NCBI GenBank assembly: GCA_037349315.1
Contig: JBAIAC010000001.1
Location: 38,998,001-39,062,000 of the forward strand
Length of the DNA: 64,000 nt
Source of the DNA: Chelydra serpentina
Lineage: Eukaryota; Chordata; Testudines; Chelydridae
Direction: 5' to 3'
A program made the position numbers and the translations under genes. The notes below the pieces were generated by a model that ran no database searches, had not been told where the DNA came from, and saw only the letters and a list, made by a program, of their open reading frames with translations. Positions 34,515-46,934 of this stretch are shown one piece after another (within the stretch, counting starts at the first letter, position 1; each line of letters starts with the position of its first letter).

Positions 34515-37500
34515 CTATAGAACATGGAAGTCAGTGATTTATATATAAATACGAAGTACTGGTGGGCAGAAAATTTAGATATGAGCTTGCAGGGAAACCT
34601 GAAGCCAAAAGTATCAATGCAATTTTGGTGTATGTGCACAGAAGTGGGAGGTGATATTCCTTCTCCAGGGTACTTTACATAAAATGGTGTTAGAGTCCGA
34701 TATCAGGAATTTGGAAGGAATTCTTAGAACATCTAAAATGATTAAGGAGGCTGAAGGGTTATCTACAAGAAGAGTATAAATGTGAAAGGGACAGAGTGTT
34801 CAGGGTGGTTGTAATAACTTGGACACAGAAGATAAAAGTCAGTTTATTAGCTCACAAGCAGTGCAATGCTGCAGATAGCCCCATGCCAGCTGTCCCACAA
34901 GCAGCTGCATCCCAAGAAGGGGATATTTCCTCTTCATTTATATTTTCAAGCCAGCCCTGTAGAAAAATTGGAGCATACGGAATAGCACAGGATCAGTCTG
35001 TGCCCATTTCCATATACCAGCTGCCTTCACTGGGGATGCTAATAATTTTTCCATGAGAACATCATCCTCCAAGAAAAGAGTTAACGGTAGGAATTTCTGG
35101 TAATGGTACATGACTGCATCACATCAGCATTATCTTATTTTACCCATGGCTTATGACTAATAGCATATCTGAATAAAGCTATTTGTCTTAGCAAGTAGCC
35201 TATTTTACATCTGGGCATTCTGCAAAACCGCAAACCAATCTAATACACAGCAACTTACCCAGGGCTTATAGTCAAAGTAGCATAACCAGTTAGCACTGGT
35301 CAACATCAAATTTTGTTTCTCACTCTCTTAGCGTGGAAACAACTGTTGCAATTGGATTACTGCAAAATTATGACAAGGCAAGGTGTATAATGTTCCTGAA
35401 CCAGTACTTGGCTAGTCAAAAAATGTGCTCTAGAACTTGAATACCTGATCATTTTGTAAGCCTTTCTGCCACACATACAGAGAAGGGTGACACCCTTGTT
35501 ACTCTCCTAGTCAGCCTCACGGGCTCTGAAAAACACTCCAGCAATGGGATGTAATGACTCCTTTCCTTTGACTCCCTATTGAAACCTACAGCGTTCCGTA
35601 ACACTACTGCTGTTTAGTTTATCCTCATCATTAATATATAATAATGTAGATACAGTAAAGGAGTAAACTATTGGCAGTTGACATGTGGGTGGCCCTGCTG
35701 TATTCCGACTTATGTGCAGCCTTCCAAGAAAAGCAGAAAGTGCAGCAGGGCAGGGTGTGTAGCTAGCCCCAAGCTGAAAGTACAAAGAATCAAAGGAGAC
35801 AAACTCACAACGTTCAGGGCACTGTTTTCTCTGTGATTCTATGGCAGTGGAATCTGCCACAGAATCTATCCTTTGCCAAAGAACTGTACTCCAGAATCTA
35901 AACTTTTATTTTGAAAAATGTTTCTATCCTCAGGGTTGCCAAAATAACCAAAACATGAAACTGAGCATAAACCAATACAATATTCGCAAACAGCCTGAAA
36001 AACAGCAACTCTGATGAGCTGCCCCATTCATATCCGTAAATTGTTAATGCTGAAATTTAAAACGGACAATGTAAGCATCAACCTTGTTATTTCACTGGTG
36101 ACCATTTTGGCAGACACATTCAGCTAATGTGCTTATCCCATAATTCCAAACTGACCCAGCTGCCTAACCTGCTTTCTCCCAACATCTTCTGCGATGTAGT
36201 AACGCTTTGTCCATAGAAAAATCTGTAGCACATCAAAAACTGAAAATATGGGGGTACTCTAATATAAACTGAAATTAATATAAAAACAAAGCAACGTCTA
36301 CTGACTGGATTGTATTATTCATTTTTATACAATAAAAACATCATTTTAAAAAAATGTATCTGAAACTGCCAGAGACTTGCAAGAATTTTTACCAAGTATC
36401 CCAAAATCTAGGTCCAACTGCCATCAAGTACATGGGAAATGACAGTTACTTACCCAACAGTAACTAGTTCTTAGAGATGTGTCCCATGTGCATGAGGCTG
36501 GTTTCTTTTGGCCAGCAGTGCTGTTGGGGCCATACCTACACTCTGGATGTCCTCCCCCTCCTCACCAATGTAAAGGCATAAAAGGCAGAACAGGCCCAAC
36601 CATCCCTCAGCTCCTTTGGCAAAACAGAATCCATATGGTACAGGATGCCACAGCAGTGGAGGAGGAGGGTGGGTCATGGAATCCCCGTGGACAACACATC
36701 TCAAAGAACCACAGGTGCTGCAGGGTAAGTAATTGTTCTTTCCTCTTGGTGTGATTGTCCACACTGTTTTCACTGCTGGTGATGAGCAAATGGTGACCTC
36801 ACAGTCAGGAGGTGGGTGCTAGGAGTCTTATTTAAATAGTGACTGCAGCACAGCTCTACCAAGGTGGATGCCAGATCTTGAGGCCACAACTAAGGAACAG
36901 TGTTGGGTAAAAATGGGGACTGATCCCATGTAGCTGCCCTGTAAATTTCTGAAATTTGTACGCTTCTCAAAAAACCCTGCAGAAGCTGCTTGTGACCTGG
37001 TGAAATGGGATCTAACCTGCATGAGTGGATCTAATCTAGCTAATTTACGGCATGTTTTAATACAATTAGATACCCATTTAGACCAGCTTTGGGTAGATAT
37101 AACACAAATCGGGGCTTTTATGGGAGACAGGGACACTATGCTGTTCAAATTGGGACCTGCTTCCATCTGACTGAATAGGTCAGTCTAGTAGGGTCTTTCC
37201 TGCTATGCACCAATATATTCTGGACTTCAGTTGAACAGCTTCTTTTGATCATAGTTAATCAGCTAGCATCCACACGGTCAGATATAATGATGCTGGGGTC
37301 TTGATATATGATCTGACCTTTATTTTGGGAGATCACATCAGGTAAAATAGGTAATGTTATTGGGGCCTGAACTGACAGGCTCATTTAGGTCTGAATACCA
37401 AAACTGCCTGAGCCAAGATGCAGCTAACATGACCTGCTGAAACCTGTCTGAATTTCCTTAGGACCCGGTGGATAGGCATACATCATCCCTGGAACCCATG

Positions 37501-37533
37501 AGATGAGAAGAGCATTGGACAGGGAGCCTGGGC

Positions 37534-38352
37534 TCAGATCTTCCCTTTTAACAGAATATTTAGCATTACTTGTACTAATCTGAAGCAAACAAGTTTACTG
37601 TTGGTTGGGTACCCCCACACATGTAAGATGCTTTGCAGGACCAAGTCATTGGCAGTCCATTTGTGGTCACCTGTGAATTGCCTGCTGAGCTGGTATGCTA
37701 TGACATTCTGTATACCTGATGGATAAAGACCTAGTGGTGTGATTTGGTAACAAATGCACGTGTTCCAGAGGCAAAAAGTTTCTTCACAAAGGTGGGGATG
37801 ATCATACACCTCCCTGTCTGTTGACATAAAACAATGCTATTGTGTTGTTTGTCATTACCTGAACTATTAGCCCACTTAGCATGGGAAGAAATGCTGTGCA
37901 TGTTAGACAAATAGCTCTGAGCTCTAGGATGTTTATGTGCTGAAGTCTCTTTGTGAGTCCAGAGATCTTGGGCTTGTACGAGTCTAGGTGAGCTCCCCAA
38001 TCAAGCATGTAGGAATCGGTCACCACCATCTTGGTAGGCAGAGGTGGAGAAAAGGGTATACCTTGGTGGGGGGTCCTTCCACCAATTTAGTGATGAGAGG
38101 ACTTCTTGGGTGAACTGCACTCATGTCCATGTGATATTTGTTGGGAAGATACACTGATTTCAACCACGCTTGCATGGAGAGTAGGTGCAGTCTGACATGC
38201 TGTGATGTAATGCACAAGGCCATAAGACCCAGGATTCTGAGGGTATATCTACACAGCAAAAAAAGACCCTTGCAGTGAGTCTCAGAGCCCAGGCCAATTG
38301 ACTTGGGCTCGTTGGGTTTACCCTGTTGGGTTAAAAACAACAGTGTAGGCAC
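37534..38352 (-). pseudogene. DIRS-type RT/RNase H remnant
   Basis: Minus-strand fragments read HINILELRAICL, then TNNTIALFYVNRQGG, then IAYQLSRQF and DHKWTANDLVLQSI with VWGYPT. This order (INxLELRA, TDNTxxxxYxNxQGG, LSR, HEWxL) matches the RNase H and following region of DIRS-like retrotransposons. An upstream WGAHL stretch also fits. The parts lie in different frames with stops, so the gene is dead. A gypsy-type RNase H is the main alternative; the NRQGG motif favours DIRS. Confidence 0.6.
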
Positions 38353-38362
38353 TGGGCTCTCA
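38240..38362. mobile_element. Miniature DNA element fragment
   Basis: 'gggtatatctacacagcaa' at one end and 'acaacagtgtagg' at the other, with a 'ccaattgacttgggctcg' core, match a common reptilian hAT-like family. One end is incomplete. Confidence 0.5.
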
Positions 38363-41332
38363 ATTATGGCATCAAACTTACTGCTGTAAGGTGGACACAG
38401 GGTGTGTAGTAGAGGAGAAAAAAGCTGAAGGCCTTCTGCATTGCAACCTCTGCTTCTTCCTTGGTGACTCTGATGATCTTTGTGGGTTGTAATAAGTGGA
38501 GGGCCTTTGTATAGAGTAGCTTTGTGACCTGACCTACTTTCTCCTAGGGGCTGTCACATGGACTCCCAAAGAATGGAGAGTCTCTCTTGGATTTGTAAGA
38601 GAGCTCAGGGCTTCCTCAGTTCTTGTGTTGAGTGGTCACAGACTTCAAATCCAAGATCCTCAATTGCTCCCTGACCCTCCTTCATGGCTACAATACTCAG
38701 TAATACTGAAGCCCTGCACGTGGCAATGGGGGTAGCCACTGACTGGAAACACATCTATTGCCACCTCAGTGATGGACGAGCTACCAACTGTCCCTCAGGA
38801 ACAGACTTCAATTCCTCCCTATGTTCTTCAAGGAGTTTCTCGATAAATTGTGACACCTTGTTCCATTAAAGTAACCACACTGACAGGAGCAGCTAGTAAT
38901 TTGCAGTGTGTATCTGCAGGCTTGCTAATGGGCAATTTTTCCTGCCAAAGAAACTATTTTTTATCTTTGATTTTTTTGAATAATTTTAGAGGGTGGTCCT
39001 GGAATTTTGGACCTTTCATGCGCTTAGGACACTCAGGAACTTGGTGAGTGTGAAAATATTCAAACCCATTGGAGGGGACTTGGGTACCACAGATGCTAGG
39101 GTCTGCCATATTTTTTTCCTGGTTCTAAAAGGCTTTTGTTAATGGGCACAGCAGAATGCAGAATGTCCAGTAACTAGTGCAGGAAAAAAATCACATAACT
39201 CCACAGGAATTTCTAAAATGTGTGCCATGCAACAGCTCAGTGGGAGAGAAGGGCTCTACTGTGTGGTCTGGTGAGGAAGAGGAGATTGCTGCTGGGACAG
39301 GATGCACTTCAGTCTTCATGTATTCTTCCTCACTTTCCTGCTCTTCCTGGCACACAGTGCAAGTGTGTGTCAGCTCTCTCTCTTAAGCCACTCTCTGAAG
39401 TTTCATAGGAGAGGGAGATCGAACGCTAATGAGGGAAGGGGGTTAGTAGAGGCAGGCTTCCTCACTGGATGCATACCCCAAGTGCCTCACTAGAGCCAAT
39501 ATTGCATACGGTAGGGGTAAGAAGCTGGCGTCGTGGGGGGGTGGATGCCAAGGTGAATATTCTCCTCGAGATCCCATAGGTCTGCATTTACAGTGATAGC
39601 TCCTAGATTCCCTGCATGTCAAATAGGGGTCATATGAATAGGAACAAGGTGCGTGAGTAGGAGGTGCCCTCCCTACTGTGCTCTGAAGGGGAGGAAAAAA
39701 ATGAATACACCTCCTCTAACGGTGGGACTTCCCTATCTGGAGTTTTAGGGTGAACTTGAGTCTTCCCCCAGTACTGGAGCTGAAGAGCTTACTGGTACCA
39801 TAACAGCTGTGGTAGTTGGTACTGAGAAACAGGACACTAACAGCTGAGGAGAGGAATGGTGATTCAGGCTGCACTGTGACCATAAGATTGCTCAGTAACA
39901 GACAGAATTTCAGTGCTGAAAACGTCGATGCTGGAAGCATCTGCACTGCAAAGATCAGAACCAGAGTAATGGGCACTGGGGTCATTGGCACCACGTTCAC
40001 CAATGTCAGTATCAAGAGGGCAGTATCAGGTGAAGGACAGGCTACTTCCTGAGATCATATCGTGTGCTTGGTGACCATATTTGGTCAGGGTATCAGAGGG
40101 ACCTGATATGGACTGTGACCTAGCCTTTGGCTGAGTGTTCTGAGGTGATATATGTCTTGACTTCACTAGGTCCCAGGGAGGGCAACATAGGTCTGTGCTC
40201 ACTGAGGGATTGATGTTCCATCCTATCACTTTCAAATCACTGGTGGAGAAGAACTGAGCTGTTTTACTAGCCTCAGTAGATGGAGGTTTAGGTCTCTTCA
40301 TTGAGCGCGCATGGGAACTCAAGCTGAGACACAGCTCACTGGAGTACTGATTGATGATGCCTATTCAGGCCCAGTAGGCCCCTTTTTCTGCAGTTCTGAG
40401 GAGGCTCTCAGAGAACACTCCAGAAGAAGAATTTTCACCTTCTGTGTCCTCTTGGAGAGGGAGCGACAGAATGAGCTTTTATCAGGGATATGCCTCTCTT
40501 TAAGGCACAAAAGGCTTCTTGAGTATTAGCAGAATACCCATCACAGTGGGGATGAGTTGAGCCCTGGGGACTTTGCTTCAGTCATAGAAGCTAAATCCCA
40601 GTACTAGGTAAGTCCCTAATACGAACATAAGCTTTAACTACACATTGTTTTAACTAATTTTAAGATACTAATTTAAATATGAATTTCCATGCCTGTTTTG
40701 TTTCGTTTTCGTTTTCTCTTACAATAAAGTAAATTACCTGAATCCTTTTAATTATTTGTTTTCTACTGATTTAGCATTTTATTACTATTAATATCATTAT
40801 TGCTACTTTGATGTTTACTATGCAATGCCACCTGCCATCCAGTAACTCAGATATTAATGATGTATCAATATCTATTAAGGTAATCATTATTGCTTATTAT
40901 ATAAAACAGGAGAGCAATTTCATTGGGACTAGAAATGAAATAATTTTATACTAAGTTAGATGGTGGGTACAAGTAAAGTGGGTACAAGTAAAGATCTTTC
41001 AAGTACTTTTAATATGTTAATTCTGTTATAATTAAAAACAACATAGTAATTCTACATTATTTTCACTTAGCCTTCCTACCCAAAAAGAGAACTCAATCTT
41101 CCATTACAGGAGCAAATATTTCTGTTCTGCGACATGCAATCAGAATATTTAATTAATCAAGAAATCCGATTGTATGAATATTCCCGTCAGACCCACTGAA
41201 ACACTGTCATGAACAGGTGACCATTAATGAAATCTCATTCTTAACTTAATAAAAATGATGAATATTTTGTAATGGCTTATCAGAAGATTTTCATATTAAA
41301 GCACAGCTAATAAACTGGAAACATAATATTTT

Positions 41333-41525
41333 AGAATTGCAGCACTTTTTACAAATATTAATGAATTAAACCTCACAACAGCCATGTGAAATAAGTATTC
41401 ATACCTTTATTTTACAGCTGGGGAAACTGAACCATAGAAAACATACCAAAAACCACCCAAGTTAGTCTCTGGCATAGCTGGGCATCAAAACCTGATCTCT
41501 TGACTTGTACTTGTGCCTTAACTAT
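41333..41525 (+). repeat. MIR SINE
   Basis: 'cctcacaacagccatgtgaaa' then 'tttacagctggggaaactgaac' then 'agctgggcatcaaaacctga' follows the MIR consensus in order. It lies close to the VWC3 exon donor. MIRs are ancient and shared across amniotes. Confidence 0.75.
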
Positions 41526-41596
41526 GGGTGAGGAAATTTTGCACACAAGTGGGAGCAGGGTTGATTTATTATATAATGTAGAATACCAAATTTTAC

Positions 41597-41806
41597 CTGG
41601 ACATGATGGACAACATTGTCCTGGATGTATGGTAGGGTTGCCACAGTTAGGCACAGGGCAGGTGATCAAGGCACACATCTCCCGTCCATTGAGACAATAA
41701 CATTCTCGGCAACCATCATGCCAGCTCTCCTCTTTCTCATGACGACGCCCATCCATTGACAGGCAAGAGCCTGTTTTAACTGGTGGCATAACAGAATCTG
41801 GTATCT
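41597..41806 (-). CDS. CRIM1: CRIM1 exon: third VWC module
   Basis: This 210-bp exon encodes a short linker (IPDSVMPPVKTG) and one complete VWC domain with all ten cysteines, including ESWHDGCRECYC and the closing CCPSC. VWC modules of this type in CRIM1 and chordin-like proteins contact BMP/TGF-beta ligands. The acceptor is tatgcag and the donor is CCAG followed by gtaaaat. Both ends are phase 1, so the exon is symmetric and a multiple of three. An old MIR copy ends roughly 70-100 bp downstream of the donor on the minus strand. Conservation of the core (GREMCALITCPVP) is very high relative to the CRIM1 I recall from mammals. Confidence 0.96.
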
Positions 41807-43814
41807 CTGCATAAAATGATCAGAAAATACATGCCCTGGTGAGAGTGTTGCTTAGAAAAAAAAATAGTGCATACCTTTGTTAGATTTGTTTTTAAAGGGT
41901 TTATTTTTAAATTATCATTATTAGCTATTTTATTTCTTTCACCTACACATAGAAATAGGGTCAGCCTCAGGAGTTGAAACAAGCCTCTGCATGGTGTACC
42001 AAGGTGAAATGATAATGTATGCTGTGGTTAGATGCATCTTCCACAAGAAAGCCAGTATTCACTTCCACTTCAGTATTCAGTACTGATATGCACTGGTCAT
42101 AATCACATAGAAACTGAATTTTGGTTTGGCATGTCAATGCTGATAAAAACTACTTTGCACATCCTTATGACAGTTAAGAGAACCCTGGCATACCTCTTCT
42201 ACCCTCAAAGTACCACCTGCATCCCTCCTCCACTGGAGTATGTTGACACTCAGTCAAGTGAGTAACTTAGGGTAGAAACAGGGGAGGCAACAGGGGTAAA
42301 GAGAATAAAGAGGAAGTGGAAAAAAGGAGGGAGAGACTGAGTGGAGGATTGAGTCACTGAAGAAAACCTTGTCGAGGAGGAAGAAAAAAAAAGGAAGAGG
42401 AGCAAAGGAAAGGAGAGATGGCATAAAAGAATGAAAAAGGATTAACAAACAGCACAAGGAAAATGGCTGTAGGAAAACACTTAATCTCAATCCTTTTTCT
42501 TAATGGAGAAAATGGTATGACTGGCTAAACAACAGAGGGGGAATTAAAAATGAAGGAAGGAAGAAGAAAACAAGCACATTTATTAGCAGAAAATGTAATA
42601 TAAAATGTTACAATGAATATAATTTCCTATGCATTATGTGAATTCATGGTAGTGGATAGTGTGACAAGATAAGTATTTCCATGAATGAGATATGACCTTA
42701 CATACTTTACAAGTGATAGGCTGAAAAGAATCCACAAGAGACTTATGACAGGTCATGCTAGTGAATGAAAATCTCTCACATAACACTGCCCGATACCATG
42801 AATCTGTTTTGTATTTATTTGGGGTGTTTTGGTTATTACAATATGTGATTTATTTTGGAGAGAGTTAGTAAATGTTGAAAATTGTTTTGTTCCTGGATTG
42901 TGTTGACTGGTGGGTGAGACTACGACAGTTTGTGTTGCTTTTAGTAGTTAGTGGATTGGATAACTTGTTTTGACCTGGCTCCTGTGGCCAGGATAGACAG
43001 GAATGGCAGAGACTTGTTCGTGCCCTTCATGACATTTGATGTTGCAGAAGGATTCAGATTCTGGGTTGGTTGGTGGGTTCTATGGTTTGGTTTTTTTTGT
43101 TTTTTTTAAAGTGGTTATGGTTGGAGTTCTGCGACTGGCTTTGGGCTGGGATTTCTGTGATCTGACTTGCTTTCAGGTTCTACTGCTCTAACACGTTATT
43201 TGCATGAGAAATGATTTGCGTTAAATAACTGTTATTTTGGTAATCTCTTGCCTAAAGTGATAGCTGCAATTTCTGCATATTTCTTGTAGTTTGTTTTCAG
43301 CTTTTTTTCTTCTTATAATAAAATAAAATGGAGAGGAGTGTGAAAAGGAATGCTGGATTTTCTTTTTTCTTTGTAGCAACTATCCTTTTCTGATAACATC
43401 TAGAGCAGTAATTCCGAAACTGTGGTGCATGTACCACTGGCGGTATGTAGGCCACAAACATGGTAAGTAAATTGGTTTGAAGTACATTATCAGAATAAGA
43501 ATTCACTGTAGCTACACTGCTTAAAGTAGTACAGCAAGTAGTTTTGAGATTTAGAAGTCGTATGCTAAGGTCTTAAAGTCTGAGATCCACATAATGTGAC
43601 AGGGAATTGAGCTATTTCAAAATAAGGAAATAGTGCATATATCACTCGGTGATATTTTGAAAGGTATACTGACATGTGAAGACCTTGGATGTGTATAAGA
43701 GTATCCTCCCCCAAGAAATTATTTTGGAAATACCTGATGCAATCTGGCATACTCCAAATGCGAGCTCCAGGTACAAGTAATTTCTAGTGGTGGTGATTTA
43801 GCATTCTACTTCAG

Positions 43815-45290
43815 TCACAGAGTTTAAGCCCAAAAAGGACCACTAGATTATCGAGTTTGTAGGGTGACCAGATGTCCCAATTTTATAGCGACAGTCCCGA
43901 TTTTTTTGGCTTTTTCTTATATAGGCACCTATTACCCCCCCATCCCCTGTCCTGATTTTTCACACTTGTTATCTGGTCACACTACTAGTTTGGTCTCTTG
44001 TACATCACAGGCAACTAACACCACCCATCACCAGCACACTAAACCCAACAACCAAAATGAGACCAAAGTATTACAATTCACAGGAGACTAGACTATTAAG
44101 AATCACAGGCAGAGAATAGGAAGGATGAAGGTGCACCAGTATTCCAGGCCCCTGAAATGGGAGGGAAATGATTAAATGAGATATACCCAAATAATCCTGG
44201 CATATGACCCGCACCTGCACACTGCAGAGGAAAGTGAAAAAAATCCCAGTCACTGCCAATCTGACCGAAGGGAAAATTCCTTCTCGACCTCACATATGGT
44301 GATCAGTTAGACTCTGAGCATGTGAGCAAGAAACAGCCAACCAAGCACCTGAGAGAGAGAATGCTCAATGCCACCTCAGAGCCCTGGTCCTCCCTGCCTA
44401 ATGTCCCATCTCCAGCTGTGGCCATCCCTGAAGCTTCAGAGAAAGGATATAAAAGAAACCCTCCCAGAATACACTGGGAGAGCAGGGGAATCCCTTCCTG
44501 ACCCCGCTGGTGGCTGGATGAAACCTGAAGCATGAGCTTTAGGAACATGAGACAGAAACCAGAATCAAGACTGCTGAGCCCTGTCCACTACCATCACAAG
44601 CAACCCCATCATACAATTGCACTCATAGGTTTGTCCAGCTCTCTCTTAAAACTAATTAATTTGTTTGTCCCCACAACCCCTATTGGGAGCCTGTTCCAAA
44701 ACCTCACTCCTCTGATGGTTAGAAACCTTCTTCCAATTTTCAGCCTGAATTTGTTCATGGCCAGTTTATATCCATTTGTTCTTGTGCCAACACTGTCCTT
44801 TAGCTTGAACAAATCTTCACCTTCCCTGGCATTTACTCCCAATGTATTTATAAACAGCAATCATCTCCCCCCTTAACTTTTATTTTGCTAGACTAAACAA
44901 GCCAATCTCTTTTAGTCTCATAAAATAAGCCCTCCATTCCCATGATCATCCTAGAAGCACTTCTCTGGACCTGTTCCAGTTTGAATTAATCTTTTTTGAA
45001 CATGGATGATCAGAATTGTACACAATATTCCAAATGAGGTCTTACCAATGCCTTGTACAATGGCATTCACAGTCCTCTCTCTCTACTGGAAATGCCTCGA
45101 TTGATTCATCCTAGAATCACATTTGCCTTTTTACCAGCCGGATTGGATTGCTGTCTCAGTCTTCCTGTGACTCTCTTCTTCTGTCACTTCCAACTGATGA
45201 GCCACCAACCCTCCCTTCAATTTTTCTGCAGAATTTCAATAGGTGCTCCTGTGAGCCCTCTCCCAAACATACTAATGACTGGCAACTAGT
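43815..45290 (-). mobile_element. CR1 LINE with ORF2 C-terminal remnant
   Basis: Minus-strand translation of 44860-44609 gives DLFKLKDSVGTRTNGYKL and RFLTIRGVRFWNRLPIGVV, the typical end of CR1 reverse transcriptase ORF2. The 3' region ('ctagattatcgagtttg' antisense) is split by the miniature element at 43860-43984. No complete ORF. Confidence 0.8.
43860..43984. mobile_element. Small TA-flanked miniature element
   Basis: 125 bp including its TA ends. TAGGGTGACCAGAT at the left and ATCTGGTCACACTA at the right are inverted copies with one mismatch. Inserted within CR1 sequence, which reads on at both sides. The TA target suggests Tc1/mariner-type mobilisation. Confidence 0.7.
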
Positions 45291-46420
45291 TCCAGCTACA
45301 CGTGGACCCCAAGTTACTTAATCATATGACACCTGTAATCACTTCTCAGCAGTGGCTGTATGTTTAATTCTAGGTGAAATTCAAGCTGTTGATAATAATT
45401 TAACCAAGTACTTAAGCATGTGTTTAAGTGCATTCCTATTCTGCAAAGCATTTAGGCATATGCCTACAATTAACATATACCTAAGTATTTGTCAGAATTG
45501 AGGCCTATAGTTCTGAATGGCACAAGACCCAATTATTCCGCAGAGCTGATCAAATAACTAATTTTTCACAGTTTAGTGGATGAACCTAAAAATCCTAAGA
45601 ATGTCATTTTGGGTCAAACCAAAACTAAGTGTGTGTGTTTTTTCCTGCTGAAATGAAAAATTGACACTTCCCCTCCCCCCTGCCCTTTTTCAGGACAAAT
45701 GCAGTGGTTTGTTTGCCCAAAACGAATTATTTTTCTTTTTTCTTTATATTTTCAGGTGTTTTTTACCCTTTTACATTTTTCTTTAAACAAAATCTAGCTA
45801 CAATTTTGAAACAAAACAATTTTGAAAGGAAAATTAAAACATTTTTTGTTTAAAAAAATGTCAAAAGAAAGTGTTTAAACTATTTTATTAGTCAAGTTTA
45901 CCTAAACAGAGGGACAGAAAGGAAAATGAGTAAGCAAGCATCAGAGGGGAAAAATAACAAAAGTGTGTGATGGGAAGAAAAGAGTGGGAAGGGGAAAATT
46001 AGGAAAAGAGAAGGAAGGGTGGGTAAGACGTTAAAGAACACAACACGGGAAAGTGCAAGGAAAAATTTACCTAGAGAGTAATCAGCCGAGGGGAAAACAG
46101 ATGCTGAAAGTTATGGAAGAATACACAGACAAAAAATAATGACTGAAGGGAAACAGAACAATAAAAGCAAGGAAGACACAGAAGGTTAATTAAAATATTT
46201 TAAATAGATAATACTTAATGATATATTCCTTAATTAAAAGCAGATTTGATTTTTGTGGGGGAAACAAGGAACCTGTGGGAAAATGGTTGCTCTCTGATGT
46301 CTGTGTTGGTGAAAAAATAGAGGCGTGTATGCATACACTTCTAATATCTTATCCTGGACCATGCAGATCTTTGCTGTAGCCCCAATTCCAGGCAAGGGAA
46401 ACTGGAATTCACCAACAGAC

Positions 46421-46495
46421 ACTGGTTCAATAAAAGATATTACCTCACCCACCTTGCCGCTCTAATATCCTGGGACTACCACAGCTACAACTACA
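46421..46495 (+). mobile_element. Penelope-like element tail fragment
   Basis: 'caataaaagatattacctcacccacc' followed by 'ctctaatatcctgggac' matches the right end of the element at 58878-60839. Confidence 0.65.
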
Positions 46496-46934
46496 TTAAA
46501 AAGGATAGACAGATAAAGGAAAAATGGACATCAGATAGTTGAACTGGCTTGAAAGAAGAGAGCAAACGGTTTCTCCTCACCTCTTAGATTTGCACAAAGT
46601 CAGACATCCCTCCCAAACTTTATTTTGGACTACAGGTAAGGGAGGATGCTGTTGATATTTGGGTGTGTTTTACAAAAACCCAATAGTCAATATAATAAAA
46701 TGAGTTTATATCCCACCAAAGCAATTGAGTCCTTAACTGAACTAGCCACCACTCTGGGCTTGTCTTCAGTGCACTGTTGGCACATGCTATAATGCAAGTT
46801 TTGCCCATAACTTGATTCCCATCCACACACACAAATCTCTAGTTTGAGTTAAGTGGTGATTTAAAGCTTCTAGGGATATAAATATTGGTTAAAAAAGTAA
46901 CTGTGTAACCGATTAAAATTTTATCGGTTACATG

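Larger units (their letters stand above)
36440..40620 (-). mobile_element. DIRS-like retroelement remnant with RNase H region
   Basis: The left part repeats the end sequence of the 29835 copy ('ttttggccagcagtgctgttggggcc', 'aggcataaaaggcagaacaggccc'). The coding remnant is listed separately. The right limit is inferred from the return of AT-rich sequence near 40620, and other repeats may be mixed in. Confidence 0.5.
33962..41596 (-). other. CRIM1 intron between VWC3 and VWC4 exons
   Basis: 7.6 kb. Contains a hAT-type miniature element, a large DIRS-like remnant with a small DNA-element fragment inside it, and a MIR (listed). 34523-36440 is mostly unrecognised, but 35880-36180 shares words with 51000-51310, indicating an old unnamed repeat. 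40625-41330 is AT-rich with nothing seen. Confidence 0.9.

Noticed and set aside
41500..41700. Plus-strand frames opposite VWC exons (also 29567-29776 and 33738-33965)
   Set aside because: Antisense shadows of conserved CRIM1 exons.
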